This document shows, piece by piece, positions 33,993 to 41,764 of a DNA stretch of 64,000 nucleotides; the first letter of the stretch is position 1, and each line of letters starts with the position of its first letter. The position numbers and the translations under genes are program-made. Location: positions 1 to 64,000 of the forward strand of contig NZ_JAIERS010000002.1 in assembly GCF_019746665.1 (NCBI RefSeq). The letters run 5' to 3'. The DNA is from Sphingomonas sp. Lineage in GTDB: Bacteria; Pseudomonadota; Alphaproteobacteria; Sphingomonadales; Sphingomonadaceae. The notes below the pieces were generated by a model, which was not told where the DNA came from, made no database searches, and saw nothing but the letters and a program-made list of their open reading frames with translations.

Positions 33993-35070
33993 AGCGGTCG
34001 CCGACGCGGCCGATCGCCTGCGCCTGATCCGATCGGCCAATATCGGCCCGGTGACCTATGCCCAGCTGATCGCGCGCTTCGGCAGCGCGGCGGCGGCGCT
34101 CGACGCGGTGCCGCAGCTCGCCGCCCGTGGCGGTGGGCGCGCGCCGGTACTCGCCGATCCGCGCGGCGTGGAGCGCGAGATGGCGGCGGTGGCGAAGCTC
34201 GGCGCGCGCTATCTGTTCCTCGGCACCCCCGATTACCCGGCCTTGCTCGCCGCGCTGGAGACGGCGCCGCCGGTGCTGATCGCGCGCGGGCGAGCCGGGC
34301 TGCTGAGCGGCCCGGCGGTGGCGATGGTCGGCGCGCGCAACGCCTCGGCCGCCGCGTGCCGCTTCGCGCGGGGGCTCGCGCTGGGGCTCGCCGAGGCGGG
34401 GCAGGTCGTCGCCTCGGGCCTTGCGCGCGGGATCGACACCGCCGCGCATCAGGGCGCCACGCCCGCCACGATCGCGGTGATCGCGAGCGGCCACGACATC
34501 GCTTTCCCGCCCGAGAACGCAGCACTCCAGGAACAGCTCGCCCGCGACGCGCTGGTGCTGAGCGAACAGCCGCCCGGCACCGAGCCGCTCGCGCGCTTCT
34601 TCCCGCAGCGCAACCGGATCATCGCCGGGCTCGCGCGCGGCACGGTGGTGGTGGAGGCGGCGCCCAAATCGGGCTCGCTGATCACCGCGCGGCTGGCGGC
34701 GGAGGCGGGGCGCGAGGTGATGGCGGTGCCGGGCAGTCCGATCGACCCGCGCGCGCAAGGGTGCAACCTGCTGATCCGCGAGGGGGCGACCCTGGTGCAA
34801 TCGGTCGCCGATATTCTGGAAGCGCTGGGGCCGCTCGACCCGCGCATGGTCCGCGCGCCGTCAAGCGACTGGGGCGCGCCCCCGCCCGAGGATGCGAGCG
34901 ACGCCGAACGCCGCCGGGTCACCGCCCTGCTCGGCCCGGTGCCGGTGCCGATCGACGAGCTGATCCGCCAGTCGGGGCTGTCGCCCGCCGTCGTGCAGAC
35001 GGTGCTGCTCGAGCTCGAGCTCGCCGGCCGGCTGGAGCGCCATGCGGGCGCGCGGGTGAGCTTGGGGTAG
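33985..35070 (+). CDS. dprA: DNA-processing protein DprA
   Basis: A 361-residue DprA/Smf protein, which loads RecA on incoming single-stranded DNA during transformation. The N-terminal SAM-like helices (LRLIRSANIGPVTYAQLIARFG) are followed by the Rossmann core: AMVGARNASAAACRFARGLALGLAEAGQVVASGLARGIDTAAHQGA, FPPENAALQEQLA, LSEQPPGTEPLARFFPQRNRIIAGLA, and GSPIDPRAQGCNLLIREGA. A C-terminal winged-helix part (PIDELIRQSGLSPAVVQTVLLELELAGRL) is present. It overlaps plsY and is separated from topA by an inserted unit. Confidence 0.93.
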   Translation: MAEAVADAADRLRLIRSANIGPVTYAQLIARFGSAAAALDAVPQLAARGGGRAPVLADPRGVEREMAAVAKLGARYLFLGTPDYPALLAALETAPPVLIARGRAGLLSGPAVAMVGARNASAAACRFARGLALGLAEAGQVVASGLARGIDTAAHQGATPATIAVIASGHDIAFPPENAALQEQLARDALVLSEQPPGTEPLARFFPQRNRIIAGLARGTVVVEAAPKSGSLITARLAAEAGREVMAVPGSPIDPRAQGCNLLIREGATLVQSVADILEALGPLDPRMVRAPSSDWGAPPPEDASDAERRRVTALLGPVPVPIDELIRQSGLSPAVVQTVLLELELAGRLERHAGARVSLG

Positions 35071-35084
35071 CCAGGCCGGCCGGC

Positions 35085-36503
35085 TCACTCCGCCGCCACC
35101 GCGCCGCCGATCGGCACCGCCGCCGGTTCGGGCGCTTCATGGCGCGAGACCTTGGCGAGCACGGCTTCAAGCAGCGGCGTCATCACCCGCAGCCGCCGCG
35201 CCTTGATCACCATGTCCCATAGCGGCTCGAACTTCTTCCAGCCGGCGGCATAGAAGAAATGCTTGGCGCGGTGCTTGGCGCTGTCATGCGTCCAGGCGCC
35301 GCGGGCGATATTCCCCCAATTGTAGAACTCGCGATAGGCGCGGTCATAGCCTGCCTTCAGCGCCGCCGGGCTCAGCCGCGCGGGCCGGTAGACGACGTGG
35401 CGGGTGTCATACAAATCCCAGTCATGGCTGGTGATCCGCCCCTGCGCCGCGAGCTGCTGATAGAGCCGGGTGCCGGGATAGGGCGTCTGGATGTGGAAGG
35501 TCGCGGTGGTGACGCCGTGGCGCACCGCCCAATCGACGGTGCGATCGAACACATCCGCGTCATCCTCGTCCATCCCGAACACGAACGATCCGTTGATCAT
35601 GATTCCCAGGTCCGACAGGCGACGGGTGACGGCGGCATAATCGCGCGCCAGATTCTGCTTCTTGTTGCAGCCGCGCAGGTTTTCGGGGCTGAACGTCTCG
35701 AAGCCGACGAACAGGCTGCGCAGGCCCGCCTCGGCGGCGCGCTCGATCAGATCGCCGCGCAGCACGCTGTCGACCGTCGCCGCCCCCTGGAACAGCCGGC
35801 CCATCCCCCGCATCCCCGCGAACAGCCCCTCGGCGAAGCGGCGGTCGCCGAGCAGATGATCGTCGAGGAAATAAAGGTGCCGTCCGGGCAGCCGCTCGAT
35901 CTCCGCCAGCGCCTCGTCCACCCGCTGCGCGTAGAAGGAACGGCCGCCGGCGAAGAAGGCGTCCTTGTAGCAAAAGTCGCAGTGCTGCGGGCAGCCGCGC
36001 GTCACCACGATCGAGTTGGGGACGAGATAGCGCTCGCGCTTGATCAGATCGCGGCGGATCGGGGGGACGCCGTGCAGGCTGCGCCCCGCGGTCGAGACAT
36101 AGCGCGGCCGCGGATGGCCCGCGCGCCAGTCGGCGAGGAAGCGCGGGAAGGTCTGCTCGCCGGGGCCGATGAAGATGCTGTCGGCATGGGGCGCCGCTTC
36201 ATCCGGCAGCGAGGTGACGTGGAGCCCGCCGAGCGCCACGTAACACCCCTTCGCCCGGTAATGATCGGCGAGCGCATAGGCGCGGTAGGCGTTGGTGATA
36301 TAGACCTGGATCACCACCAGATCGGGGGCGTCGTCGGTCGTCAGCCGTTCGACATGATCGTCGACGAGCGTCACCTCGTCATCGGGCGACAGGAACGCGG
36401 CGAGCGTCGCGAGGCCGAGCGGCGGAAACAGCGAATATTTGATCGGGCGCCAGAAGGGGCTCTTCGCCTCGGTGAGCGCGGGCAGGATCAGCTTGACCTT
36501 CAT
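35085..36503 (-). CDS. B12-binding-domain radical SAM protein
   Basis: A 472-residue protein with an N-terminal cobalamin-binding-type domain (residues 1-140; PPLGLATLAAFL, VALGGLHVTSLPDEA) and a radical SAM core with CPQHCDFC at about residues 171-178 as the 4Fe-4S site. FLDDHLLGD and LRSLFVGFETFSPENL follow as in other class B enzymes, which usually methylate unreactive carbons or form ring bonds. It lacks a DxHxx corrinoid histidine that I can identify. It is the last gene of a four-gene unit with a regulator; the substrate is unknown. Confidence 0.88.
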   Translation of the reverse strand: MKVKLILPALTEAKSPFWRPIKYSLFPPLGLATLAAFLSPDDEVTLVDDHVERLTTDDAPDLVVIQVYITNAYRAYALADHYRAKGCYVALGGLHVTSLPDEAAPHADSIFIGPGEQTFPRFLADWRAGHPRPRYVSTAGRSLHGVPPIRRDLIKRERYLVPNSIVVTRGCPQHCDFCYKDAFFAGGRSFYAQRVDEALAEIERLPGRHLYFLDDHLLGDRRFAEGLFAGMRGMGRLFQGAATVDSVLRGDLIERAAEAGLRSLFVGFETFSPENLRGCNKKQNLARDYAAVTRRLSDLGIMINGSFVFGMDEDDADVFDRTVDWAVRHGVTTATFHIQTPYPGTRLYQQLAAQGRITSHDWDLYDTRHVVYRPARLSPAALKAGYDRAYREFYNWGNIARGAWTHDSAKHRAKHFFYAAGWKKFEPLWDMVIKARRLRVMTPLLEAVLAKVSRHEAPEPAAVPIGGAVAAE

Positions 36504-36512
36504 CGGCGTCCC

Positions 36513-36800
36513 TCAAACCACCTGGTTGAGCAGGATCAGCGTCGGGCCGGCGAGCGTCAGCGCGAGCTGCGCGGTGCCGGCGGCGTCGCTGCGGCAGAAG
36601 CGCGCCGCCGCGCCCGACACCGCATAGGTGAGCCCGGGCCGCAGCCCGGTGATCCGCACCCGGCCCGCGCGGGGATAGGCGTCGGCCTCGATCAGCAGCG
36701 CCACCGCGCCCGCGCCGTCGTGGCGCTGCGCGATCGTCAGCTGGGTCGGTGATAAGCTTTGTGATGCAAAGCTACTGGACAAATGAAGCGGCGCGTTCAT
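36513..36800 (-). CDS. Hypothetical small protein
   Basis: A 95-residue protein. The pattern QLTIAQRHDGAGAVALLIEADAYPRAGRVRITGLRPGLTYAVSGAAARFCRSDAAGTAQLALTLAGP suggests a compact beta-sandwich, with a single cysteine. It has no signal peptide. Its start overlaps the stop of the winged-helix regulator by four bases and its stop lies 9 bases before the radical SAM gene, so it is part of that unit. Codons 10-16 overlap the palindrome at 36755. No family is recognised. Confidence 0.62.
   Translation of the reverse strand: MNAPLHLSSSFASQSLSPTQLTIAQRHDGAGAVALLIEADAYPRAGRVRITGLRPGLTYAVSGAAARFCRSDAAGTAQLALTLAGPTLILLNQVV
36755..36773. promoter_or_regulatory. CTTTG-N5-CAAAG palindrome inside the operon
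   Basis: AGCTTTG TGATG CAAAGCT is a perfect 7-base inverted repeat with a 5-base spacer. A second CTTTG-N5-CAAAG site lies at 37767, in front of the first gene of the same unit. It lies inside the first codons of the 95-residue gene and could be an internal operator of the winged-helix regulator. Confidence 0.5.
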
Positions 36801-37150
36801 GCCGGCGTCTCCCGCAAATTGGGTTGGGCGGTGCCGGCGGCCTTGCGCACCACCTCCTCCAGCACCGCGAGATACTCGGCGAAGCGCGCGCGGCCCTGCT
36901 CGGTCAGCCGGCAGCGGGTGAGCGGGCGCTTGCCCTCATAGCCCTTGTCGATCGCGACGAAGCCCGCTTCCTCCAGCACCGCGAGATGGCGGTTGAGATT
37001 GCCGTCGGTCAGCCCGCACAGCGTCTTCAGCTCGGAAAAGCCCAACCCCTCGGCATGGACCGCGAGCGAGCTGACGATGCCGAGCCGGGCGCGTTCGTGG
37101 AACACCCGGTCGAGCCCGGCATAGGCGTAGGGCGGCTCAGGGCTGGGCAT
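36797..37150 (-). CDS. Winged-helix transcriptional regulator
   Basis: A 117-residue DNA-binding protein of the short PadR/MarR-like winged-helix kind used in many sphingomonads: HERARLGIVSSLAVHAEGLGFSELKTLCGLTDGNLNRHLAVLEEAGFVAIDKGYEGKRPLTRCRLTEQGR. The recognition helix is TDGNLNRHLAVLEE and the wing KGYEGKRPLTRCRL. It overlaps the membrane gene upstream by 14 bases and the small gene downstream by 4. It probably regulates its own unit through the CTTTG-N5-CAAAG sites; that is inference. Confidence 0.86.
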   Translation of the reverse strand: MPSPEPPYAYAGLDRVFHERARLGIVSSLAVHAEGLGFSELKTLCGLTDGNLNRHLAVLEEAGFVAIDKGYEGKRPLTRCRLTEQGRARFAEYLAVLEEVVRKAAGTAQPNLRETPA

Positions 37151-37751
37151 CGGCGCGCGCCGCGTGATGGAGGATGAACGCCACGAGCAGCTGGCCGATC
37201 CCGAAGGGCAGCCCCATCAGCCACGGCCCCGGCGCGCCCGCCTGCGCCGCGAGCAGCAGCGTCAGCGTGCCGCAGCCGAAATACCAGGCCGCCGCCCACA
37301 GGATCGCCGGCGGCAGGGTGCTGACCGCCGTAAAGCCGATCAGCGCGACCAGCAATTGCCACAGCCCGGGCAGAATCCAGATCGCGTCGGGCGCGGCGCG
37401 GGCGATCACCAGCGTGATCACCGCGCCAGCGGCGCCGAACGGCAGCAGCAGCCGCAAGGTGCCGGCGATCATCAGATCGGCGAGCCCGCCGTGCAGCCGC
37501 CGCGCGCGATCGAGCGCTTCGACCGCGATCACCCCGCTCGCGACCGCGGCGAGGCCGACCCATGCCCAGACGAAGCCGAGCCCGCTCGCCCCCCAGCTGT
37601 CGGGCGCCACGCTCTGCGCGGTCGCCAGCACCAGCGCGAGCACGCCGGTGAGCGCCACCGCCGACGGGGCAAGCCCGCGAAAGCGCGTGCTGGCGGCGAC
37701 GCGGCCCTGAATGAAAGCGAGCTGCGCCAGGGCTTGATCGAGATCGGTCAT
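37137..37751 (-). CDS. Hypothetical multi-pass membrane protein
   Basis: A 204-residue protein with about six hydrophobic segments (ALTGVLALVLATA, WAWVGLAAVASGVIAV, LLPFGAAGAVITLVI, WQLLVALIGFTAV, LWAAAWYFGCGTLTLLLAA, LPFGIGQLLVAFI). The first 25 residues are soluble (DLDQALAQLAFIQGRVAASTRF), a pattern seen in membrane proteins paired with small winged-helix regulators of this type. It is the first gene of the unit, with a palindrome 16 bases before its start codon. It might sense a membrane signal for the regulator. Confidence 0.65.
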   Translation of the reverse strand: MTDLDQALAQLAFIQGRVAASTRFRGLAPSAVALTGVLALVLATAQSVAPDSWGASGLGFVWAWVGLAAVASGVIAVEALDRARRLHGGLADLMIAGTLRLLLPFGAAGAVITLVIARAAPDAIWILPGLWQLLVALIGFTAVSTLPPAILWAAAWYFGCGTLTLLLAAQAGAPGPWLMGLPFGIGQLLVAFILHHAARADAQP

Positions 37752-37766
37752 CCTGCCTCCCGAGTC

Positions 37767-37783
37767 ACTTTGGAGTGCAAAGT
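37767..37783. promoter_or_regulatory. CTTTG-N5-CAAAG palindrome before the unit's first gene
   Basis: ACTTTG GAGTG CAAAGT is a perfect 6-base inverted repeat, 16 bases before the ATG at 37751 on the minus strand. It shares CTTTG-N5-CAAAG with the site at 36755. Position near the start codon fits repression. A further CCAAAGT occurs at 37795. Confidence 0.55.
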
Positions 37784-37826
37784 ATCTTGCCGATCCAAAG
37801 TCGTCAATCGGACGCGCGCTTCGCCT

Positions 37827-38249
37827 TCAGGCGGCCTGCGCGGCGAGCGGGTAGAGCAGGGCGTTCTCGCGCGCCACCCGCGCCCGCAGCCGCACCAGCA
37901 TCTCGCGCGTTTCGGTGGCGAAGCCTGCCCAGTCGCGCGCGATCGCCGCCGGTTTCCAGCGCAGCAGGTACAGGCTCCAGTCGCCGGTCAGGTGGCGGAA
38001 CTCGCTGATCAGCTGCAGCCCGATCGCCTGCTCGGCGAGCGAGGCGCTGCCCGCGAGCCGCGGGTAGATATGGGCGTCCTCCGCCGCCAGATGCGCGTCG
38101 AGCGCGACCCGCAAAGCGGTGACCGCCTGCAGCGCGGCGGCGGGGGCGGGGGTGGGCGCCGCCACCACCGCCTCGACCGCGTCGATCAGCGCCAGCAGCG
38201 CGTCATGTTCGTGCATCAGGCGGTGCGGATCGAGCGGGGCGTCGGTCAT
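37827..38249 (-). CDS. Hemerythrin-like protein
   Basis: A 140-residue all-helical protein of the hemerythrin/HHE type that should bind a di-iron centre. Possible ligands are in RLMHEHDALLALID (His), LDAHLAAEDAHIYP (His, Glu, His) and FRHLTGDW (His). The fit to the full set of seven ligands is incomplete to my eye, so iron binding is likely but not proven. Such proteins sense or store oxygen or nitric oxide, or protect Fe-S clusters. It stands between the radical SAM unit and topA. Confidence 0.78.
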   Translation of the reverse strand: MTDAPLDPHRLMHEHDALLALIDAVEAVVAAPTPAPAAALQAVTALRVALDAHLAAEDAHIYPRLAGSASLAEQAIGLQLISEFRHLTGDWSLYLLRWKPAAIARDWAGFATETREMLVRLRARVARENALLYPLAAQAA

Positions 38250-38396
38250 GCCCTCCGGCTAGCGCCGCGATGGTTACGCGCGCCGTCCCAGACATGGTTA
38301 ATCGATGTTAAGCGGTAAAAACCCCTAGCCCGCGCCGGCGCCCCCCTTGACGCGGCGTGGGCGGGCTCCCCACCCTCGCGCGCGAAGGAGCCTTTC

Positions 38397-40943
38397 GTGC
38401 AACTGGTTATCGTTGAATCGCCCGCCAAGGCGAAGACCATCGAGAAATATCTCGGCCCCGATTACCGGGTGCTGGCGAGCTACGGCCATATCCGCGACCT
38501 GCCGCCCAAGGACGGCAGCGTGAACCCCGACGAGGGGTTCGCGATGGCGTGGGAGAATTATGCCGACAAGGCCAAGCAGCTCAAGGCGATCACCGACGAA
38601 GCGAAGAAGGCCGATCGCCTGATCCTGGCGACCGACCCCGACCGCGAGGGCGAGGCGATCAGCTGGCACGTGCAGGAAGTGCTGAAAGGGCGCCGCGCGC
38701 TGCCCAAGCAGGTCGAGCGCGTCACCTTCAACGCGATCACCAAGGCCGCCGTCACCGAGGCGATGGCGCGCCCTCGCGCGCTCGATACCGATCTGATCGA
38801 CGCTTACCGGGCACGGCGGGCGCTCGATTATCTGGTGGGGTTCACTTTGTCGCCGGTGCTGTGGCGCAAGCTGCCCGGCGCCAAATCGGCCGGCCGGGTG
38901 CAATCGGTCGCGCTGCGGCTGATCGTCGAGCGCGAGCGCGAGATCGAGGCGTTCCGCGCGCAGGAATATTGGAGCGTTTCCGCCGAGCTGGAGCAGGACG
39001 GCACGCCCTTCACCGCGCGGCTGGTGCGCTGGCGGGGCGAGAAGCTGGAGCGGCTCTCGCTCGCCGACCAGGGCACCGCCGAGCGCGCCAAGGCCGATGT
39101 CGAGGCGGGGCGCTTCTCGGTCGCGAGCGTCGAGACCAAGCCGGCGACCCGCAACCCGCCGCCCCCCTTCACCACCTCTACCCTGCAGCAGGAGGCGGCG
39201 CGCAAATTGGGCTTCGCGGCGAGCCATACGATGCGCCTGGCACAGGCGCTCTACGAGGATGGCGCGATCACCTATATGCGCACCGACGGCGTGCAGATGG
39301 ACGGCAGCGCCATCTCGGCCGCGCGCAAGGCGGTCGCCGATCGCTATGACGCGAGCTATGTGCCCGACAAGCCGCGCCAGTATCAGACCAAGGCGAAGAA
39401 CGCGCAGGAAGCGCACGAGGCGATCCGCCCGACCGATTTCAGCCGCGAACGCGCCGGATCGGGCGACCATGCCCGGCTGTACGAGCTGATCTGGAAGCGC
39501 GCGCTGGCGAGCCAGATGGCGAGCGCCCGGCTGGAGCGCACCACGATCGAGCTGACCGATGGCAGCGGGCTCCATGCCTTGCGCGCCACCGGACAGGTGG
39601 TGCTATTCCCCGGTTATCTCGCGCTCTACGAGGAAGGCCGCGACGATGCCGAGGATGAGGAAAGCCGCCGCCTGCCGCGCCTTTCCGCCGGCGACGCCCC
39701 CGCCAAGAAGGCGGTGACCGCCGAGCAGCATTTCACCCAGCCGCCGCCGCGCTATTCGGAGGCATCGCTGGTCAAGCGGCTGGAAGAACTCGGCATTGGC
39801 CGGCCATCGACTTACGCGTCGATCATCCAGACGCTGAAGGACCGCGCCTATGTCCGCGTCGAGAAGAACCGCTTCTTCGCCGAGGAGAGCGGGCGGCTGG
39901 TGACGGCGTTCCTGGAGCGCTTCTTCGAACGCTATGTCGGCTATGACTATACCGCCGGGCTGGAAGAGGAGCTGGACGACATCTCCGGCGGCCGCGCCGA
40001 GTGGCAGGCGGTGCTCGATGCCTTCTGGCGCGACTTCAAGCCGCGCACGAGCGAGGTGATGGCGTTCCAGCCGAGCGAAGTGACCGCCGAGCTCGACAAG
40101 TTCCTGGAACCCTATCTCTTCCCCGCCAAGGCCGATGGCGTCGATCCGCGGCTGTGCCCCAATTGCGGCGCGGGGCGGCTGGCACTCCGGGGCGGACGGT
40201 TCGGCGCGTTCGTCGCCTGCTCCAACTACCCCGAGTGCAAATATACCCGCCGCTTCGCGCAAGGCGGCGAGGCGGCCGGCGAGGATAGCGGGCCGGAACT
40301 GCTCGGCACCGACGAGGCGACCGGGCTGGAAGTGAGCCGCCGTTCGGGCCGGTTCGGGCCGTATCTCCAGCTCGGCGAGGGCAAGGAGGCGAAGCGCGCC
40401 TCAATCCCGCGCGACGTGCCCTCGGTCGATCTGGAGCTGGCGCTGAAGCTGCTGTCGCTGCCGCGCACGATCGGGCCGCATCCGGAAACGGGCAAGGAGA
40501 TCACGGCGTCGATCGGCCGCTTCGGCCCCTATCTGGCGCATGACGGCAAATATGCCCGGCTCGGTTCGACCGCCGAGGTGTTCGAGACGGGGATGAACGC
40601 GGCGGTCGTCAAGCTCGCCGAGGCGGCGGCGGGCGGTGGGCGCCCCAAGCGGGGGGCGCAGGCGCCGCTCAAGGAACTGGGCGCGCATCCGCGTACCGGC
40701 GCGGCGATCAAACTGATGGAGGGCCGCTACGGCGCTTACGTCACCGATGGCGAGACCAACGCGACGCTCCCCAAGACGATCGACAAGGACGCGCTGACGC
40801 TGGAGGAAGCCGCGCAACTGATCGACGCGCGCGCGGCGGCGGCACCGGCCAAGGGCAAGAAGGCCAAGAAGGCGGCGCCTAAGAAAGCGGCGGCGAAAAA
40901 GGCGCCGGCCAAGAAGGCGGCGGCGAAAAAGGCTAAAGCGTAG
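38397..40943 (+). CDS. topA: DNA topoisomerase I
   Basis: An 848-residue type IA topoisomerase that relaxes negative supercoils. VIVESPAKAKTIEKYLG starts the TOPRIM domain, with ATDPDREGEAI as its acidic motif (about residues 78-88). The catalytic tyrosine is Tyr293 in ITYMRTDG. A zinc finger (CPNCG...CSNYPECKYTRRF) follows the core, then several degenerate C-terminal repeats (SGRFGPYLQLGEG, IGRFGPYLAHDGKY, EGRYGAYVTDGETNATLP) and a lysine/alanine tail of about 40 residues. It starts at GTG 38397 behind AAGGAG. Confidence 0.96.
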   Translation: MQLVIVESPAKAKTIEKYLGPDYRVLASYGHIRDLPPKDGSVNPDEGFAMAWENYADKAKQLKAITDEAKKADRLILATDPDREGEAISWHVQEVLKGRRALPKQVERVTFNAITKAAVTEAMARPRALDTDLIDAYRARRALDYLVGFTLSPVLWRKLPGAKSAGRVQSVALRLIVEREREIEAFRAQEYWSVSAELEQDGTPFTARLVRWRGEKLERLSLADQGTAERAKADVEAGRFSVASVETKPATRNPPPPFTTSTLQQEAARKLGFAASHTMRLAQALYEDGAITYMRTDGVQMDGSAISAARKAVADRYDASYVPDKPRQYQTKAKNAQEAHEAIRPTDFSRERAGSGDHARLYELIWKRALASQMASARLERTTIELTDGSGLHALRATGQVVLFPGYLALYEEGRDDAEDEESRRLPRLSAGDAPAKKAVTAEQHFTQPPPRYSEASLVKRLEELGIGRPSTYASIIQTLKDRAYVRVEKNRFFAEESGRLVTAFLERFFERYVGYDYTAGLEEELDDISGGRAEWQAVLDAFWRDFKPRTSEVMAFQPSEVTAELDKFLEPYLFPAKADGVDPRLCPNCGAGRLALRGGRFGAFVACSNYPECKYTRRFAQGGEAAGEDSGPELLGTDEATGLEVSRRSGRFGPYLQLGEGKEAKRASIPRDVPSVDLELALKLLSLPRTIGPHPETGKEITASIGRFGPYLAHDGKYARLGSTAEVFETGMNAAVVKLAEAAAGGGRPKRGAQAPLKELGAHPRTGAAIKLMEGRYGAYVTDGETNATLPKTIDKDALTLEEAAQLIDARAAAAPAKGKKAKKAAPKKAAAKKAPAKKAAAKKAKA

Positions 40944-40964
40944 CGGGGCGATCCTATACCCGCA

Positions 40965-41360
40965 TCACACCACCACCCGCGCCACCAGCCACAGCGCGAG
41001 CACGGTGAGCACCGCGACCGTCGCCAGGATGCCGGTGGACCGCAGCGGCCCGATTCGCTCGCCCTCGCGCTGCAAGCCAAAGGCGTGGATCAGGCGGGCG
41101 AGCACGAACACCAGCGCGAGCGGCGCGAGCAACGCGCGCGGCGCGCCGCTTCCTTCGAGCAGCGCGAGCAGGGTGAGCCCGATGGGCATGTATTCGATGA
41201 GATTGGCGTGGGCGCGGATCGCCATTTTCAGCGGCAAATGGCCGCCATCGCCGAACGGCATCCGGTAGCGGCCGCGCAGGCGCACCGCATGGAGCGTCAA
41301 CAGCACCAGCAGCAGCGCGAGCGATGCCGCGGCGAGCGCGGTGACGGGTAAGCGCATCAT
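40965..41360 (-). CDS. MAPEG-family membrane protein
   Basis: A protein of about 131 residues with four transmembrane helices typical of MAPEG (membrane-associated proteins in eicosanoid and glutathione metabolism). The signature HANLIEYMPIGLTLLALLE with its preceding KMAIRA, and VLARLIHAFGLQREG, are present. Bacterial members may be glutathione transferases or peroxidases. Two adjacent ATG codons (41360, 41357) are possible. It is convergent with topA, with only 21 bases between. Confidence 0.85.
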   Translation of the reverse strand: MMRLPVTALAAASLALLLVLLTLHAVRLRGRYRMPFGDGGHLPLKMAIRAHANLIEYMPIGLTLLALLEGSGAPRALLAPLALVFVLARLIHAFGLQREGERIGPLRSTGILATVAVLTVLALWLVARVVV

Positions 41361-41396
41361 CCTCCCCTCCCCGCCCATTGGCGCGGGAGAGGAAGC

Positions 41397-41693
41397 TTAG
41401 GCCGCCCGCGCGTAGCTGGCTTGCAGGAAAGCGCGCGCCTGGCGCTGTGCCTCCGCGATTTCGCGCGCGGTCATATCCTCGGCGACATCGCTGCGGCATT
41501 GCTGGGCCGCCTCGCTGCCCCACACGCTCGCCAGGTTGAACCATTTGTGCGCTTCGATCAGGTCGAGCCGAATCCCCGCGGCCCCGGTCGAATAGAGCAC
41601 ACCCAATTCATAGGCCGCGGCGGCATCGCCCCGGGCGGCATCGGCAGTTCGGCACTCAATCAGGAACTCGGCGCTTTGCAGGCTGTGGGCCAT
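41397..41693 (-). CDS. Small Sel1-like repeat protein
   Basis: A 98-residue protein whose centre (DAAAAYELGVLYSTGAAGIRLDLIEAHKWFNLASVWGSEAAQ) matches a Sel1-like repeat, normally a scaffold for protein contacts. The flanks are helical. It has no signal sequence. TTAACCAT-type half sites lie about 60 bases upstream. ATG 41693 is favoured over a longer ORF that lacks conserved sequence. Partners unknown. Confidence 0.7.
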   Translation of the reverse strand: MAHSLQSAEFLIECRTADAARGDAAAAYELGVLYSTGAAGIRLDLIEAHKWFNLASVWGSEAAQQCRSDVAEDMTAREIAEAQRQARAFLQASYARAA

Positions 41694-41764
41694 GACACGT
41701 CCCCCCTTCTCCCCTGTGCTGGAGACGGTGTGACGCAGCGCCGGTAACAAAATGGTTAACGCGG

